A DNA stretch of 64,000 nucleotides from Candidatus Altimarinota bacterium (GCA_023230505.1 JALNXF010000003.1:1-64000); one strand, 5' to 3'; counted from the stretch's first letter, positions 12,127 to 22,714 are shown. Program-made: numbers and translations. The notes: a model not told the origin generated them from the letters alone.

Positions 12127-12191
12127 ATTTTTTAAATCTAATCAAGCGAAAATACTGTTTTTTTGAGTTTATGTGAAAAATTTGAGTTTTT
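12127..12191. repeat. 65-bp perfect direct repeat, right copy
   Basis: Identical to 10807-10871, exactly 1,320 bases away. This copy lies 47 bases before the ATG at 12239 and may supply the -35 region of that gene. Confidence 0.95.
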
Positions 12192-12208
12192 TGGATTTTG
12201 GATATAAT
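12182..12208 (+). promoter_or_regulatory. putative promoter at repeat edge
   Basis: TTGAGT (12182-12187), inside the direct repeat, is followed after 15 bases by a perfect TATAAT (12203-12208) just outside it. The ATG at 12239 follows. Confidence 0.4.
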
Positions 12209-12238
12209 GAAATTATTAAAATTTAATAAATTTAAATT

Positions 12239-12442
12239 ATGGTTAATCTTGCGATAAAAAAATCTTCAATAAATTTCAAAACTGAAGTTTTTGAAGATGT
12301 TTACGACTTATCATCTTATATTGTTTCTCAATTTGAGGAATATTCTTTGAAGAAATTAAATAATAATGAAATATCTGATGAATTAAGAAAGGGGGCTTTA
12401 GACTGCAGAAAAAAGGATAGTAACTATTTTATGAAAATATAG
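12239..12442 (+). CDS. small hypothetical protein, 67 aa
   Basis: ATG to TAG with no TGA inside, so it is the same in either code. The sequence is charged and predicted helical (KTEVFEDVYDLSSYIVSQF, ISDELRKGALDCRKKDSNYF). Length and charge recall a small DNA-binding or antitoxin protein, but no motif is recognised and no toxin partner follows; the next gene is a NifU-like scaffold 52 bases on. A good promoter precedes it. Confidence 0.5.
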   Translation: MVNLAIKKSSINFKTEVFEDVYDLSSYIVSQFEEYSLKKLNNNEISDELRKGALDCRKKDSNYFMKI

Positions 12443-12494
12443 AAAAACAGGAATTAAGAATATATAAAATAGATAATCATCAAAATTAATTCAA

Positions 12495-12893
12495 ATGACT
12501 AATTCAAATTTAATACAAGAATATTCAAAAAATCCTCCAAATAAATTTAAGATGGAGGATTTTACTGTAAATCATTTTGATGAAAGTAGACTTTGTGGTG
12601 ACACCTTGGAAGTCTTTTTGAAAATCGAAAATAATAAAATTCTAGATTTTTCTTTTATTTGAGAAACTTCTATTATTACAACCGCTTGTGCTTCGATTTT
12701 TTGAGAGAGTATTATTGGGCTTGATATTTCTGAGATTTTAAAATTTGATTTTGATTATATTAAAAATCTTGTCTGAGATATTTCACCAAGAAGAAAATAC
12801 TGAGCAACTCTCGGAATTCTAGCTACTCACAATGCAATTCATAAATATCTAAAAGATTGAATAACTGAAGATTTTAGTGATGTGATTGAATAA
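12495..12893 (+). CDS. NifU/IscU-like iron-sulfur scaffold, third Cys missing
   Basis: A 132-aa protein with the IscU/SufU fold signature: a start region NPPNKFKMEDF, first ligand in SRLCGDTLEVFLKIENNKI, second ligand in TTACASIFGESIIG, and the C-terminal block SPRRKYGATLGILATHNAIHKY. In the family the last block carries a third Cys (R-K-C-A); here Tyr replaces it. Whether two Cys plus Asp or Glu suffice is unknown. No cysteine desulfurase lies nearby. ATG 12495 gives the normal length; there is no Shine-Dalgarno. Confidence 0.82.
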
Positions 12894-12908
12894 TTTATCC
12901 ACAAAAAA

Positions 12909-12950
12909 AGTCTGAAGACAACGTAAAGGAGGAAAGTTGTCTCACAGACT
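12909..12950 (-). terminator. intrinsic terminator of the minus-strand secG operon
   Basis: Two-part stem (AGTCTG with CAGACT, AGACAAC with GTTGTCT) around a 13-base loop. On the minus strand it is followed by seven T, so it ends the operon that stops at 12993. It may also act on the NifU-like gene from the other side. Confidence 0.75.
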
Positions 12951-12992
12951 GGGGTTAGTATAGTATGATTTTTATTTAAGTCAAATTAAAAT

Positions 12993-13886
12993 TTATTCTA
13001 GTTCAAAAGTCTTTTTATTGTCTATGTAGGCATTGTACCAAAGGCTATCTACAAATATTTCAACAACAGAATTAAGGTGAGTTATAAGCAATAAAAATAC
13101 TATAAAAATTATCACAATTAAACTAATAAAAAATATAAAAAAGAATTTTGACGAGATATAAGCAAAAATAGCTGAAACTATAATAGGGAATATAAGAAAC
13201 ATTATTACAGTTAAAATTATTCTAAGATAAACTAAAAAAAGTGTAAAATATAATCTTGAAGTCGTTCACATATTATGAAGAGTCATTCGAGTTGATAGAC
13301 TTATTGCTTCAAATATTCATTTTTTCTCAAAAATTATAAAGAATTTCGAGTAAGCAAATAGTATATTTATTACAAAAGATAAAAGTAAGTAAATTGAGAA
13401 AATTATACTTATTATTATTGCATAATCTTGTCAGAAAATTCTAAGCGTTAGAAAATAAAATGTGATGATAGATAAAAGCCTAAATAATCACATAAAATTA
13501 TGATATTCAAAAACGGGTAAAAAATGTAATAATCATTGAGATATTCAATAAGATAATCTATATTTTCATGATTCTTTATTATAAAAAGCGTCAATTAGAC
13601 AAACTATTCATCATTCTGCTAATGGTTTTATAAAAATATATAGCACAAATCAAACAGCTAAAATTATTAAAACTTCTATGAAATATGATTTATGAATTAG
13701 ATCAATTGCCATAGAAAAAAATTGGTCTTTTAACTCAAAAATGTAAATATATGTAAATGCTGTCTGATAAAATACTATTATACTTAAATATAGAGTTGAT
13801 AATAAAGAAGGGATAAAATTAAATTTTTTTATTGTGTTTGTTTTGTTTATTAGCTCCCAAGAAGGGGTAATTATGTTATGTTCCAT
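12993..13886 (-). CDS. multi-pass membrane protein, unknown
   Basis: A 297-aa protein with about six hydrophobic segments, mostly in the C-terminal two thirds (for example SIIFSIYLLLSFVINILF, FLIFPIIVSAIFAYIS). The N terminus MEHNIITPSWELINKTNTIK is polar and cytoplasmic-looking. A central amphipathic stretch is YRLSYGISQGLLHFLPVFE. I do not recognise the family; DUF975-like and channel-like helpers share this look. It is the last gene of a minus-strand operon, two bases after a solute-binding-protein gene, so it may assist that protein. Confidence 0.6.
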
Positions 13887-13888
13887 AA

Positions 13889-16039
13889 TTAAAATGATTT
13901 TTTTAACCAGCTAAAAAATGAACCAATACCTTTCTGACTATAATTAATTATTCTGTCTTCTTTTATATAAGAATTTTTAATAACATCATATGAATAATAT
14001 TTATAAGGAATTAGTGAATATTCATGAATATTTTTTATATTTTTGTCAATATAAAAGAATGAATATGGATTAAAAAACGTCTTTACTACAGCCTCCCTTT
14101 TTAATATTTCTAGAGATTCTTTCTTGATTTGTTTTAATTTTTCTTCTTCTAGTGCACTGGCTTTTAATTTTTCTAGAAGTAGGTCAAGGGGAATGTTTTT
14201 AATTTTAGAGAAATTAAATCATATTTTTGCTTGAGATGAATGATAAAAAGGGAATATGTTATAATCAAATAATCAATGATTTACTCAGGTAAGTAACATA
14301 TCATAATTTTTTTCTCATTTTGAAATCATAGCTTGCATTTCTTTTTGAGTAATTTCTTTTATGTTTAAATCAATTCCAAGAAATTGCATCTCTTCTTTTA
14401 TCCTTTTAGCATAATAAGAAAAATAAGATCATTCATTAACAAAATTTAGATTAAGAGTAAATTTTGCATAATTTTTGTCATAAAAATATGAATTATCTAG
14501 GGCTTGTACCTTTTGAAGTTCAATTTCTTTTTCAGCGTTTATTTTGCTTGTATCAGCCACAGTAACTGTTACAGTTTTATTTAAATTATCTAAAACCTCT
14601 TTTTGTTTAGTTTCCAATGTAGCCTTATCTTGATAATAATACACTGTTAGTGTTTCTTTTTTAACTTTTTTTCAATTTACTTCAAAATATAGAGTGTAAT
14701 TATTAGCTCAAATATTGAGAGTTTTAAATTCACTTGTCGCTCTAAAATAGAATTTTGTATTTCCTGAAACAAATGATTTAAGCTTAAATTCATTTATATA
14801 AACACCACTCACTCAAGCTGGAACATTTCCGGAAATAAGCATTTCAGATGCTCATCAGAAGCGGAAATATATTTTTTTATTACTTGGAGTTTTGAAATAA
14901 GTATTAACTGGAATTTCATTACTTGTTGATTTTGGTTTTAATAAATTGTCATACTTTTTGTTAATTTCTCAAATTAAATGTTCTTTTTTGAAAAATCCAA
15001 GTGAATTGATTATTGAAACAAAATTTTTGTTTGTTATTTCTGGAATTATTAACTCATCTCATAAAAATGGATTATTTACTTTCTTTCATTTACTTTCTCC
15101 ATATTCTAGATATGTAGCATTTTCTAGTTGGAATAAAATAGCCTTTCTTAAATCAAGAGATATTATTTTTTCTGTATTTAAAAATAAACCTATATATTGA
15201 GGGAATAAATAATCATATTTTCTATATCTTGGAGAAACTAATAATTCTTTTTCATCACTTGGAAAAATTATATTTAAAGTATTTTCATTTTTTAATAAGT
15301 TATTTTTATCCTGGAAAAATTTAAAAACTATTTTTGAGATATAATAGTCATTATCATAAATTTTATTTATACTCTTTGTAAGAGTAATTTTTTTTGCATT
15401 GTATTCAGTATCAAATTCTTTTTTTGAAAAATCAAAAGCTCAGTTTGTAATAGGAGATATATTTTGAGCCAAATTGCTATCTTTAAAGGATTCTATTTGT
15501 TCCTTTTTTACTATTGGAATAGTGAAGGCATCAAGAAGTAAAACATCGGCATTTTTTGATGAAAATTCAATATATCCTCAATTATCATTTACTTCAATAT
15601 TATTTAAAATACTCTTTAATCCCTTATTAATATCAGTATTTTTTAAAACATTATAAGTTTCTAATATATCGCTTTTTCTTACAGGATTTCAATCACTCCA
15701 AGTTGCTCCATCTTTGATATAACATTTTATTGTAGAGAAATTTTTTCATAGATCACAATTAGCTAAATCTCACTCCATTTTCTTACTTTCAAAATTATAC
15801 CTTAATAATGACCTATACATAAACTGAAGTATATAGTCATTATTTTGATCTATTCAAAAATCAAGGGGATTTAAACTTGGGCTATTTCAAACAAATCAAA
15901 CACTTAAAGTTCATCAATTTTTTGGAATAACTTTTGAGCCATTATACATATACACATATGTAATGTGAAATGTTGTTAATATTACAAAAAGCAATGATAA
16001 AAAAAATAGATATTTTTTTAATTTATTATATATAGACAT
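13889..16039 (-). CDS. extracellular solute-binding protein family 5-like
   Basis: A 716-aa protein. One N-terminal hydrophobic segment (about residues 9-27) anchors or exports it. The region GATWSDGNPVRKSDILETYN, preceded by NPLDFGIDQNNDYILQFMYR, is the hallmark of family 5 (peptide/nickel) solute-binding proteins. The C-terminal third is rich in charged coiled-coil-like sequence (ALEEEKLKQIKKESLEILKR). The family is usually 500-600 aa, so this one is long. No ABC permease or ATPase is nearby, so transport is not established. The genes secG and a membrane protein flank it. Confidence 0.6.
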
Positions 16040-16057
16040 GGAAGTCAATTTAGATTA

Positions 16058-16279
16058 TTATGCTAAGAAAAAGAATAGCAAAGCATTAATTATAAATAAT
16101 GTTCACAAAATTATTGTTGCATTGTGTAGTATTTTTTCAGGTCATCTTCTTTCGAATTTTCATGTTGATTCACTTCAAAATGTAGTTAAAGATAAACCAC
16201 TTTTTTTAGGTTGAATTAATACAATAAAGGCAAGAAGTAAGCTTAATACAATTTGCGATATTTTAAGAATAAATAACAT
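16058..16279 (-). CDS. secG: preprotein translocase subunit SecG
   Basis: A 73-aa protein with two membrane helices. The family core LIQPKKSGLS is followed by FGSESTGKFERRGPEKILHN and a second helix ATIILGTLFIINALLFFFLA. SecG stimulates the SecYEG channel. Length and topology are typical. It is 18 bases upstream of the solute-binding-protein gene, in a likely secretion or envelope operon. Confidence 0.88.
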
Positions 16280-16312
16280 ATAATAAAATTTACGAATTAA
16301 AAATCAGGTTTT

Positions 16313-16672
16313 TTACTTTTTTATAAAAGTGTTGTAGATTGTATTAAAAATAGTAAAAATTGCAACTGCAATTACAAAATTTAATCAATTTATAGAAAAA
16401 CTAACTCATTCAATATTTAAAATAAGTATAATTTTTTCAAGTAAAAATAAAATTATTCCATTTATTACTAAGATAAATAATCAAAATGTGAATATAATAA
16501 ATGGTAATCAAAATAGTTTTAAAAAGGGTTTTACAAAGAAATTTAACATTCAGAGAACTACTCATCAAACAAAAAAAAGCTTTAATCATCAATCTGCAGT
16601 TATTCAAGGAAGAAAGAATGTTATGGCATATAAAATTAATGCATTAAATAGAATAGAAATAATTATTTTCAT
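16313..16672 (-). CDS. phage holin family 4-like membrane protein
   Basis: A 119-aa protein with four membrane helices and the conserved loop GGVVLGMLNFFVKPFLKL then FGLPFIIFTFGLFILVING. This pattern is shared by the widespread YvlD/holin-4 superfamily, which are bacterial membrane proteins of unclear function and not necessarily phage lysis proteins. It is the first gene of the minus-strand operon, divergent from the pilin operon across a 125-base AT-rich gap. Confidence 0.8.
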
Positions 16673-16732
16673 ATTTTTAATTTTTAAATATAATAGTCGC
16701 ATTATATATATTTTAAAAAATTATCAATAATT

Positions 16733-16760
16733 TTGATTTTTTTTGTAAATAAGATAATAT
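16733..16760 (+). promoter_or_regulatory. putative promoter of the pilin operon
   Basis: TTGATT (16733-16738) and TAATAT (16755-16760) with 16 bases between. It lies in the divergent gap between the holin-like gene and the first pilin gene; an AT-rich leader of about 30 bases then leads to the ATG. Confidence 0.4.
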
Positions 16761-16797
16761 GTAGAAAGTTATAAATTAAGTTAGAAGTTTTAAAATT

Positions 16798-17205
16798 ATG
16801 ATTAAAAAAATATTAGTTTATATATTATTAACCATTCCTCTTTTTTTTGGAACAGTTTTTGCAGAAGGAGAATGAGATTCTTGAGATGAAAATGATATTA
16901 GTTCGTCATCTTTTATGTTAGATGTATCTAAATTATCACCGTCAGATACTAAATATAATATGTGAGCAGAAGATAATATTAAAGAATTATCGTGAAAAAT
17001 AGTAAGAATCGCACTTGTAATGTTGCCTACACTATCTTTACTTTTTATGGTAATGGGTGCAATTATGATGATAACTTCAGGCGGAAGTTCAGAAAAAATC
17101 ACAAAATGAAAAAATATTATTATTTATAATATTGTCGCTATAGTAGTAGCACTACTGTCTTATTCTATCGTAAAATTAATAATTTGGATATTATGATCAA
17201 ATTAA
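16798..17205 (+). CDS. type IV secretion-like pilin, paralog 1
   Basis: A 135-aa protein. The signal peptide is KKILVYILLTIPLFFGTVFA; the mature start EGEGDSGDENDISSSS is acidic. Two membrane helices follow (about residues 63-85 and 100-125) around the loop ITSGGSSEKITKGKNIIIYN. This is the CPR VirB2-like pilin layout. Its last four codons overlap the start of paralog 2 in another frame (17193-17205), which implies coupled translation. Glycines are often TGA. Confidence 0.68.
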
Positions 17206-17579
17206 TATATAAAAAAATAAAATATTTTGCAATATTTATTATTGCCTTATTGTTGCCGATAATAACTTTTGCCAATACTTCAACTCTTGATTTTAAGAAT
17301 GAATTTTGACTTCCTGGTTTCTATGAATGATGAGGTATTATTAAAAAAGAAAATCCTGTTAAATTTTTATTTGTAATAATTAAGGAAGTTACAAAATATG
17401 TTGCAATTCTAGCAATTATTGCGACTATGATTTGATGATTAATGTTTTTATTTTCAGCATGAAGTGATGAAAAAGTAAAAAAAGCCAAAAATGTAATTAT
17501 ATATTCAATAATTTGAGTTGTAGTTTCTATTGCTTCATTTACATTAGTTGATATAATCAATAACTTAACCCTAAATTAA
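17193..17579 (+). CDS. type IV secretion-like pilin, paralog 2
   Basis: A 128-aa protein with signal peptide IKYFAIFIIALLLPIITFA, a short mature region containing FYEGGGIIKKENP, and two helices around FLFSAGSDEKVKKAKNVIIY. The loop S-A-G-S-D-E-K-V-K-K-A-K is nearly identical to that of paralog 4. The start codon lies inside the end of paralog 1. The pilus assignment rests on topology and on clustering with three relatives. Confidence 0.68.
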
Positions 17580-17581
17580 TT

Positions 17582-18061
17582 ATGCGCAGTGAGACAAACG
17601 CCCCTGTGGTAAAAAAAATAAAATTATTAATATTAGCTTTTTGTTTAATTTCAAATTTATTTGTTTTTAATTATACTCATGCTGATTTTTGGAGTGATTT
17701 TAAAAATAATGTAAAGGGGCAATTTAATTGAGACTGATTAAAAAACGATATGATAGTTAGACCTAGACAGACTTCTATTGCATCACCAAGTACAAAAGTA
17801 GATCTTAGCTTATGAGTTGATGAAAATAATGTTAATTTTGATAATAATTTTATAAAAGTGGTGGAAAAATATATTTTCTGACTTCTTTGAATTGCATCAG
17901 TTGCAGTTTTTATGTATATTTGATTTTTACTATTTAGCGCTGAGGGAAAAGAAGAAAATTTGAAAAAATGAATGAAATCTCTAGTTTACGCTTGAATTTG
18001 ACTTGCTGTAATTCCACTTTCTTGGATTTTAATTAAAATAGTTACTTGATTTAACTTCTAA
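17582..18061 (+). CDS. type IV secretion-like pilin, paralog 3
   Basis: A 159-aa protein. It starts MRSETNAPVVKKIKLLILAF, with a hydrophobic signal segment, then a longer polar mature region (residues 38-88) and two helices around LLFSAEGKEENLKKGMKSLV. The first 36 bases closely resemble those of paralog 4 and of the minus-strand gene ending at 36561, although the mature sequences differ. The start is two bases after paralog 2. Function is inferred from family layout. Confidence 0.66.
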
Positions 18062-18064
18062 ATT

Positions 18065-18535
18065 ATGCGCAATGAAATAAGTGCCCTTGGGGTGAAAAAA
18101 TTAATAATTTTATTTTTATTTGTTGTTTTTTGATTTACGACTGTTTTCGCAGCAAATAGCAATTGTAAATATAATGCAGATTCAACTCTTAGTACTTCTC
18201 TTTGATGATGTGTGCCACAATGAGCTATGGAGTCAAAAGAAAATACGTCAGTTTTAGGTTGAATTCTTAGTCTGTCTTCAAATCAATGATATCAAATAGA
18301 TAATGTAAAAAATAAAATTATTTATGTTACGCAAAAATTAATAATTTTAGCCTGAATACTTGCAATTTGATGAATTGTTTATTCTGGATTTGTATTTGTA
18401 ATGTGACTTTGAGATTGAGAAAAAGTAAAAAAAGCCAAAAATGCACTTCAATGGTCTCTACTTGGCTTTCTGATTGCGATAATTTCTCAACAATTAATAA
18501 ATGCTACAATTAATTTTATATATTGAATTTCATAG
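18065..18535 (+). CDS. type IV secretion-like pilin, paralog 4
   Basis: A 156-aa protein beginning MRNEISALGVKKLIILFLF, with signal peptide end TTVFAANSNC. The mature N-terminal region carries two Cys (NCKYNADSTLSTS, GGCVPQGAM), absent from the other three, which could form a disulfide. Two helices surround VMGLGDGEKVKKAKNALQWS, the best conserved loop of the family. The stop at 18535 is four bases before a metalloprotease gene, so pilins and protease are one unit. Confidence 0.68.
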
Positions 18536-18539
18536 TTAA

Positions 18540-19361
18540 ATGCAAAAAATCAAAATAAAAAAAGCTGATTTGGTTAAGTTTTTATCTTACTTTATAATTT
18601 TTTTTCTACTTTTCTTTTGATATAATAAGACAAATTCTCCTACTTTTATTTGAGATTTTAATAGTGCCTCTATTTATTCTCAGGAAGAAAAAAAGATTAT
18701 TTGAAATGAAGGATTTCTTCTTTGAGAAAAGAAACAAGAAAAGCCTTATTTATCAATTAGTTTTAAACCAGATTATATTAAAATTGATAATAATTTAATA
18801 AAAATATTAGATTTAAATATTAAGTCTAAATATTTTAAAGATAAAGTAACACCAATAAGTCTAGTTATTGATTGAGAAAGAACAGATCCAAGATGACAAG
18901 TGTCTGGAAATAATTTAATTCTGACTAGTAAAGCAAAAATTGATAGTGAGACTATTAAGGTTTTTGTTCATGAGCTAGGTCATATTGTCGATATTTATTA
19001 TTTAAATGATAATGCTTGACTTGATAAATCTGAGGATTTTTACAAAATAAGTTGGCTTGCTTACAATATCAAAAATAAAAATGCGAAAATAACGGATTTT
19101 GTATCTGGTTATAGTCTTTCTAATAAATATGAGGATTTTGCTGAAAGTTTTGTTTTTTATATTTTTCATAATGAAGAATTTTTGCGTAGATCTCTCTCAA
19201 ATTATAGCTTGAAATTAAAATATAATTTTTTTAAAAATTATGTATTTAACTCAAATGAATTTAAAAATACGACTTTTTGAAGCGGTAGTATAGCCACTTA
19301 TAATTGGGATTCTACAAAAATTTGAATTAATTTAAAAAAATACTTGTATTATATCCGTTAA
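18540..19361 (+). CDS. membrane-anchored zinc metalloprotease-like protein
   Basis: A 273-aa protein. An N-terminal hydrophobic segment (residues 11-29) acts as signal anchor. The zinc-protease motif HELGH is at residues 144-148 (VFVHELGHIVDIYY), and a downstream acidic helix KYEDFAESFVFYIFHNEEF (from about residue 196) could give the third ligand, a glutamate as in gluzincins. It is extracellular by topology. The gene closes the pilin operon, so processing of pilins or of host surface proteins is possible; the substrate is unknown. Confidence 0.7.
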
Positions 19362-19529
19362 TGAATATAATAGGTGCAGTTAAAAAATTTTTCTCCTTCT
19401 GATACAATAAGTTATCCCGCTTTAATAGGATAAATCACAATGTAATTAAATTTAAGTTTTTATTTTTTTGTAAAAACTAAAAGGAGACAATATTTTTCAA
19501 TTTTTAATATTTAATAATTTATAATTTAT
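19362..19529 (+). promoter_or_regulatory. structured leader before the RNase J gene
   Basis: A 168-base gap. TACAAT (19403-19408) could be a -10 box. Downstream are two small hairpins: TTATCC with GGATAA, and AGTTTTTA with TAAAAACT. AAAGGAGAC near 19480 is one of the few Shine-Dalgarno-like words in the window, but it lies almost 50 bases before the ATG, too far for normal use. Leader-based control of RNase J is speculation. Confidence 0.35.
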
Positions 19530-21473
19530 ATGAATGATTTTTTTAATGAGCTTGAGTCTGATTTAACCGGGGAACCAAATGAAGACAATACTGTTAATAT
19601 CCCAAAAAAAGATAATGCAGCTGAGGCTCCTGAATATTCTTCTACAATAGAAGATAACTATGACTTTTTGTCAAAAAATAAACAAGCAAGAGATGCTAGC
19701 TCAGATAAACAAAACTGGACAAGTAATTTTGCGTGAAGAGACTGATCTCCTTCAATATTCCCAAATGTAAAACCACAACTTATTCCACTTCTTGAAAAAT
19801 GACATACAAGAATAGTGGTAATCGGATGACATAATGAGGTTTGAAAAAATATGAGTATGATTGAGTACAACGATGAAATTATTTTGATTGATGGTTGAAT
19901 TCAATTCCCAGAAAATGATATGCTTTGAGCTAAATATAGCCTTCCTGATATATCTTACCTTATTCCTTTAAAAGACAGAATTAAATGAATTTTAATTACT
20001 CATGGCCATCTAGACCATATTGGGTGACTAAAACATATTCTCCCAACTCTAGGTTATCCTACAATGTATGGAGCGAAACTTACAATTTGATTAATTAGAA
20101 AACAATTAGAAGATGCTGGTATTTTAGATAAAGCAAAAATGCATGTAGTAAATCCAGACTCAGACTGAGTTTTTCAAGTTTGATCTTTTAAAACAGAATT
20201 TTTTAGACAAAATCATAATATCCCAGATGCATGCGGAATTTATATAGAATCTCCTACTACAAAAATAGTTTATACTTGAGATTTTAAATTTGATTTCACA
20301 CCATCTATTGATAAACCAGCCGATCTTACAAAAATTTGAGAAATTGGGAAAAGATGAATTGATATTTTATTAAGTGATTCTACAAATTCTCTAAAAGAAT
20401 GATTTACTCAAACTGAAGCTGATATCTGAATAGAATTACATAAAATTATAAGTGATGCTCCAGGAAGAGTTATTGTTGCGACATTTTCTTCATTAATTTG
20501 AAGAGCTCAACAAGTTATTGAATCAGCTGAGAAAAATTGAAGAACAGTTTTCTTAAACTGAAGAAGTATGGTTGAAAATATAAAAATCTGAAGAGAATTA
20601 TGATATATTAAATGTAATCCAAATTCTGTAAAAAGACTTACAAACGTAATTGACCAAACTGCAGATGAAAGACAATTAATTCTAACTACAGGTAGTCAAT
20701 GAGAACAATTTTCATGACTTTATAGAATGGCATATGGAGAACATCCAATTGTAAAAATTAGACCAGGAGACTCTATTATCCTATCTTCTACTCCAGTTCC
20801 TGGAAATGAAAGATGAGTTGTAAATCTTATGAATGAATTAATTAGACTCGGAGCTAGCTTGTATACAAAAGATTGAATGGATATTCATACTTCATGACAT
20901 GCAGCGAAAGAAGAACAAAAATTAATGATAAATCTTATTAAACCAAAATATTTTATGCCATCTCATGGTGAATTATTTATGAGAGTAGCACACAAAAAAA
21001 CTGCAATGGCTCTCGGAATTCCAGATAAAAATGTAATTTTGGCTGACAATGGTTCAATTATTGATTTTGATGCTGAAAAAAATGTAAAAAAATCAAAAAC
21101 TAAAATAAATCTAGAAGAAATCATAGTTGATGGACAATGAATTTGAATTGCAACAAGCCATGTAATCGCAGCTAGAGCTCAAATGATGAGATCTGGAGCA
21201 GTTGTAATTATATTTAAAGTTGATGAAAAAACTAAAACTTTACTTGGACCTTTGAAAATTGAAACAAGATGACTTGTATATTTAGATGAAGTAAGAGAAG
21301 TTCATAGAATGATTATTAAAAAAGCTAGATCTTCTTTTGAGACTACGGTTAAAGATATTCCAGATATTGAGGATAAAGAACTTAATAAAATAGTTAAAAA
21401 AGATGTTGAATCATTCCTCTCATACAAAATAGAAAGAGAACCAATGGTAATTCCTGTTATAATTAATTGTTAA
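19530..21473 (+). CDS. rnj: ribonuclease J
   Basis: A 647-aa metallo-beta-lactamase/beta-CASP nuclease of mRNA decay and rRNA maturation. After an acidic, poorly ordered N-terminal extension of about 85 residues come GGHNEVGKNMSMIEY, ILIDGGIQFPE, the zinc motif HGHLDHIGG (from residue 158), VYTGDFKFD, the beta-CASP motif SDSTNS, TTGSQGEQ and SGHAAKEEQKLM, then the C-terminal domain. Most motif glycines are TGA. The family is normally about 555 aa, so the extension explains the excess. A terminator follows. Confidence 0.96.
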
Positions 21474-21490
21474 TTCTAAATATTTTTAAA

Positions 21491-21520
21491 TAAATCCACT
21501 TTAAGTGGATTTATTTTTTT
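21491..21520 (+). terminator. intrinsic terminator of rnj
   Basis: TAAATCCACTT pairs with AAGTGGATTTA around a minimal loop, followed by T-rich ATTTTTTT. Confidence 0.88.
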
Positions 21521-21575
21521 GCATTTTAAGAAAAATTTATATACTAATTTGAGTTTATAAATAACCCAAAAAAAT

Positions 21576-22712
21576 ATGAATTATTATGAAGAAAGTTTGA
21601 AATTACATGAAGAGCTTGCTTGAAAACTAGAGATAGTTTCAAAAAAACACATTGAGACTAGGGAAGATTTAAGTTTGCTTTATACTCCTGGAGTTGCTGC
21701 TCCATGCCTTAAAATAGCTGAGAATAAGTGAGATGTATACAAATATACCCTAAAATCAAATACTGTAGCTGTAATTTCAGATTGAAGTGCTGTACTTGGA
21801 CTTGGAAATATCGGACCAGAAGCTTGACTTCCTGTAATGGAAGGGAAGTGTGTGTTATTTAAGGAATTTGCAGGAGTGAATGCTTTTCCAATAATCTTAG
21901 ATACTCAAGATACAGAGGAAATTATTAAAACCATTAAAAATATTGCTCCGACTTTCTGATGAATTAATTTAGAAGATTTTTCAGCACCAAGATGTTTTGA
22001 GATAGAGGAGAGATTAAAAGCCGAGCTTAATATTCCTGTTTTTCATGATGATCAGCACGGAACTGCAGTTGTAGTACTAGCTTGACTTATAAATTCACTC
22101 AAGATTACAGGTAAGAAAAAAGAAGAAATAAAAGTAGTAATAAATTGACTTGGAGCTGCTGGAACTGCTATTTTAAAGCTTCTTAATTTGTATTGAGTAG
22201 GTAATATTATAGCTTGTGATAGTAAATGAATTGTATCAAAAAGTAGAGTTGACCTAAATTCTGCAAAAATAAAAATTCTTGAAATTTCAAATCCAGAAAA
22301 TATTTCTTGAACTCTGCAGGATGCGATTTTAGGAGCTGATGTATTTGTCGGAGTAAGTATTGCAAACGCAATAACAAAAGATGATGTAGCTACAATGAAC
22401 AAGGATTCTATAATTTTTGCTATGGCAAATCCAATTCCAGAAATTATGCCAGATGAAGCAAAAGCTGGGTGAGCTAGAATTGTAGCAACTTGAAGGTCAG
22501 ATTTCCCAAATCAATTAAATAATGTACTTGTTTTTCCTTGAATATTTAAATGAGCACTAATGCATCGCCTTCATAAAATAACAGACCAAATGAAAATAAA
22601 TGCAGCCGAAGCACTAGCAGGTTATGTAGACCATTTATCAGAGGACAAAATAATCCCAAACCCACTAGATAAAAATGTGGCTAACATTATAGCGGATAGT
22701 ATGGTGAGGTAA
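21576..22712 (+). CDS. NAD(P)-dependent malic enzyme
   Basis: A 378-aa enzyme for oxidative decarboxylation of malate to pyruvate. It shows [32 protein letters not shown], the metal and substrate region [26 protein letters not shown], the Rossmann motif NGLGAAGTA (about residue 190) and [10 protein letters not shown]. The length matches the short bacterial form without a phosphotransacetylase tail. It stands alone between two terminators. Which of NAD or NADP is used cannot be read confidently. In a reduced CPR metabolism it would feed pyruvate and reducing power. Confidence 0.95.
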
Positions 22713-22714
22713 TT

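Noticed and set aside
10807..12191. Insertion sequence around the DUF4143 gene
   Set aside because: No transposase, no terminal inverted repeats, and a 65-base duplication is far longer than normal target-site duplications; kept instead as a direct-repeat cassette.
16313..16672. Prophage lysis gene
   Set aside because: The holin-4-like family is common in bacterial chromosomes, and no phage genes are adjacent.
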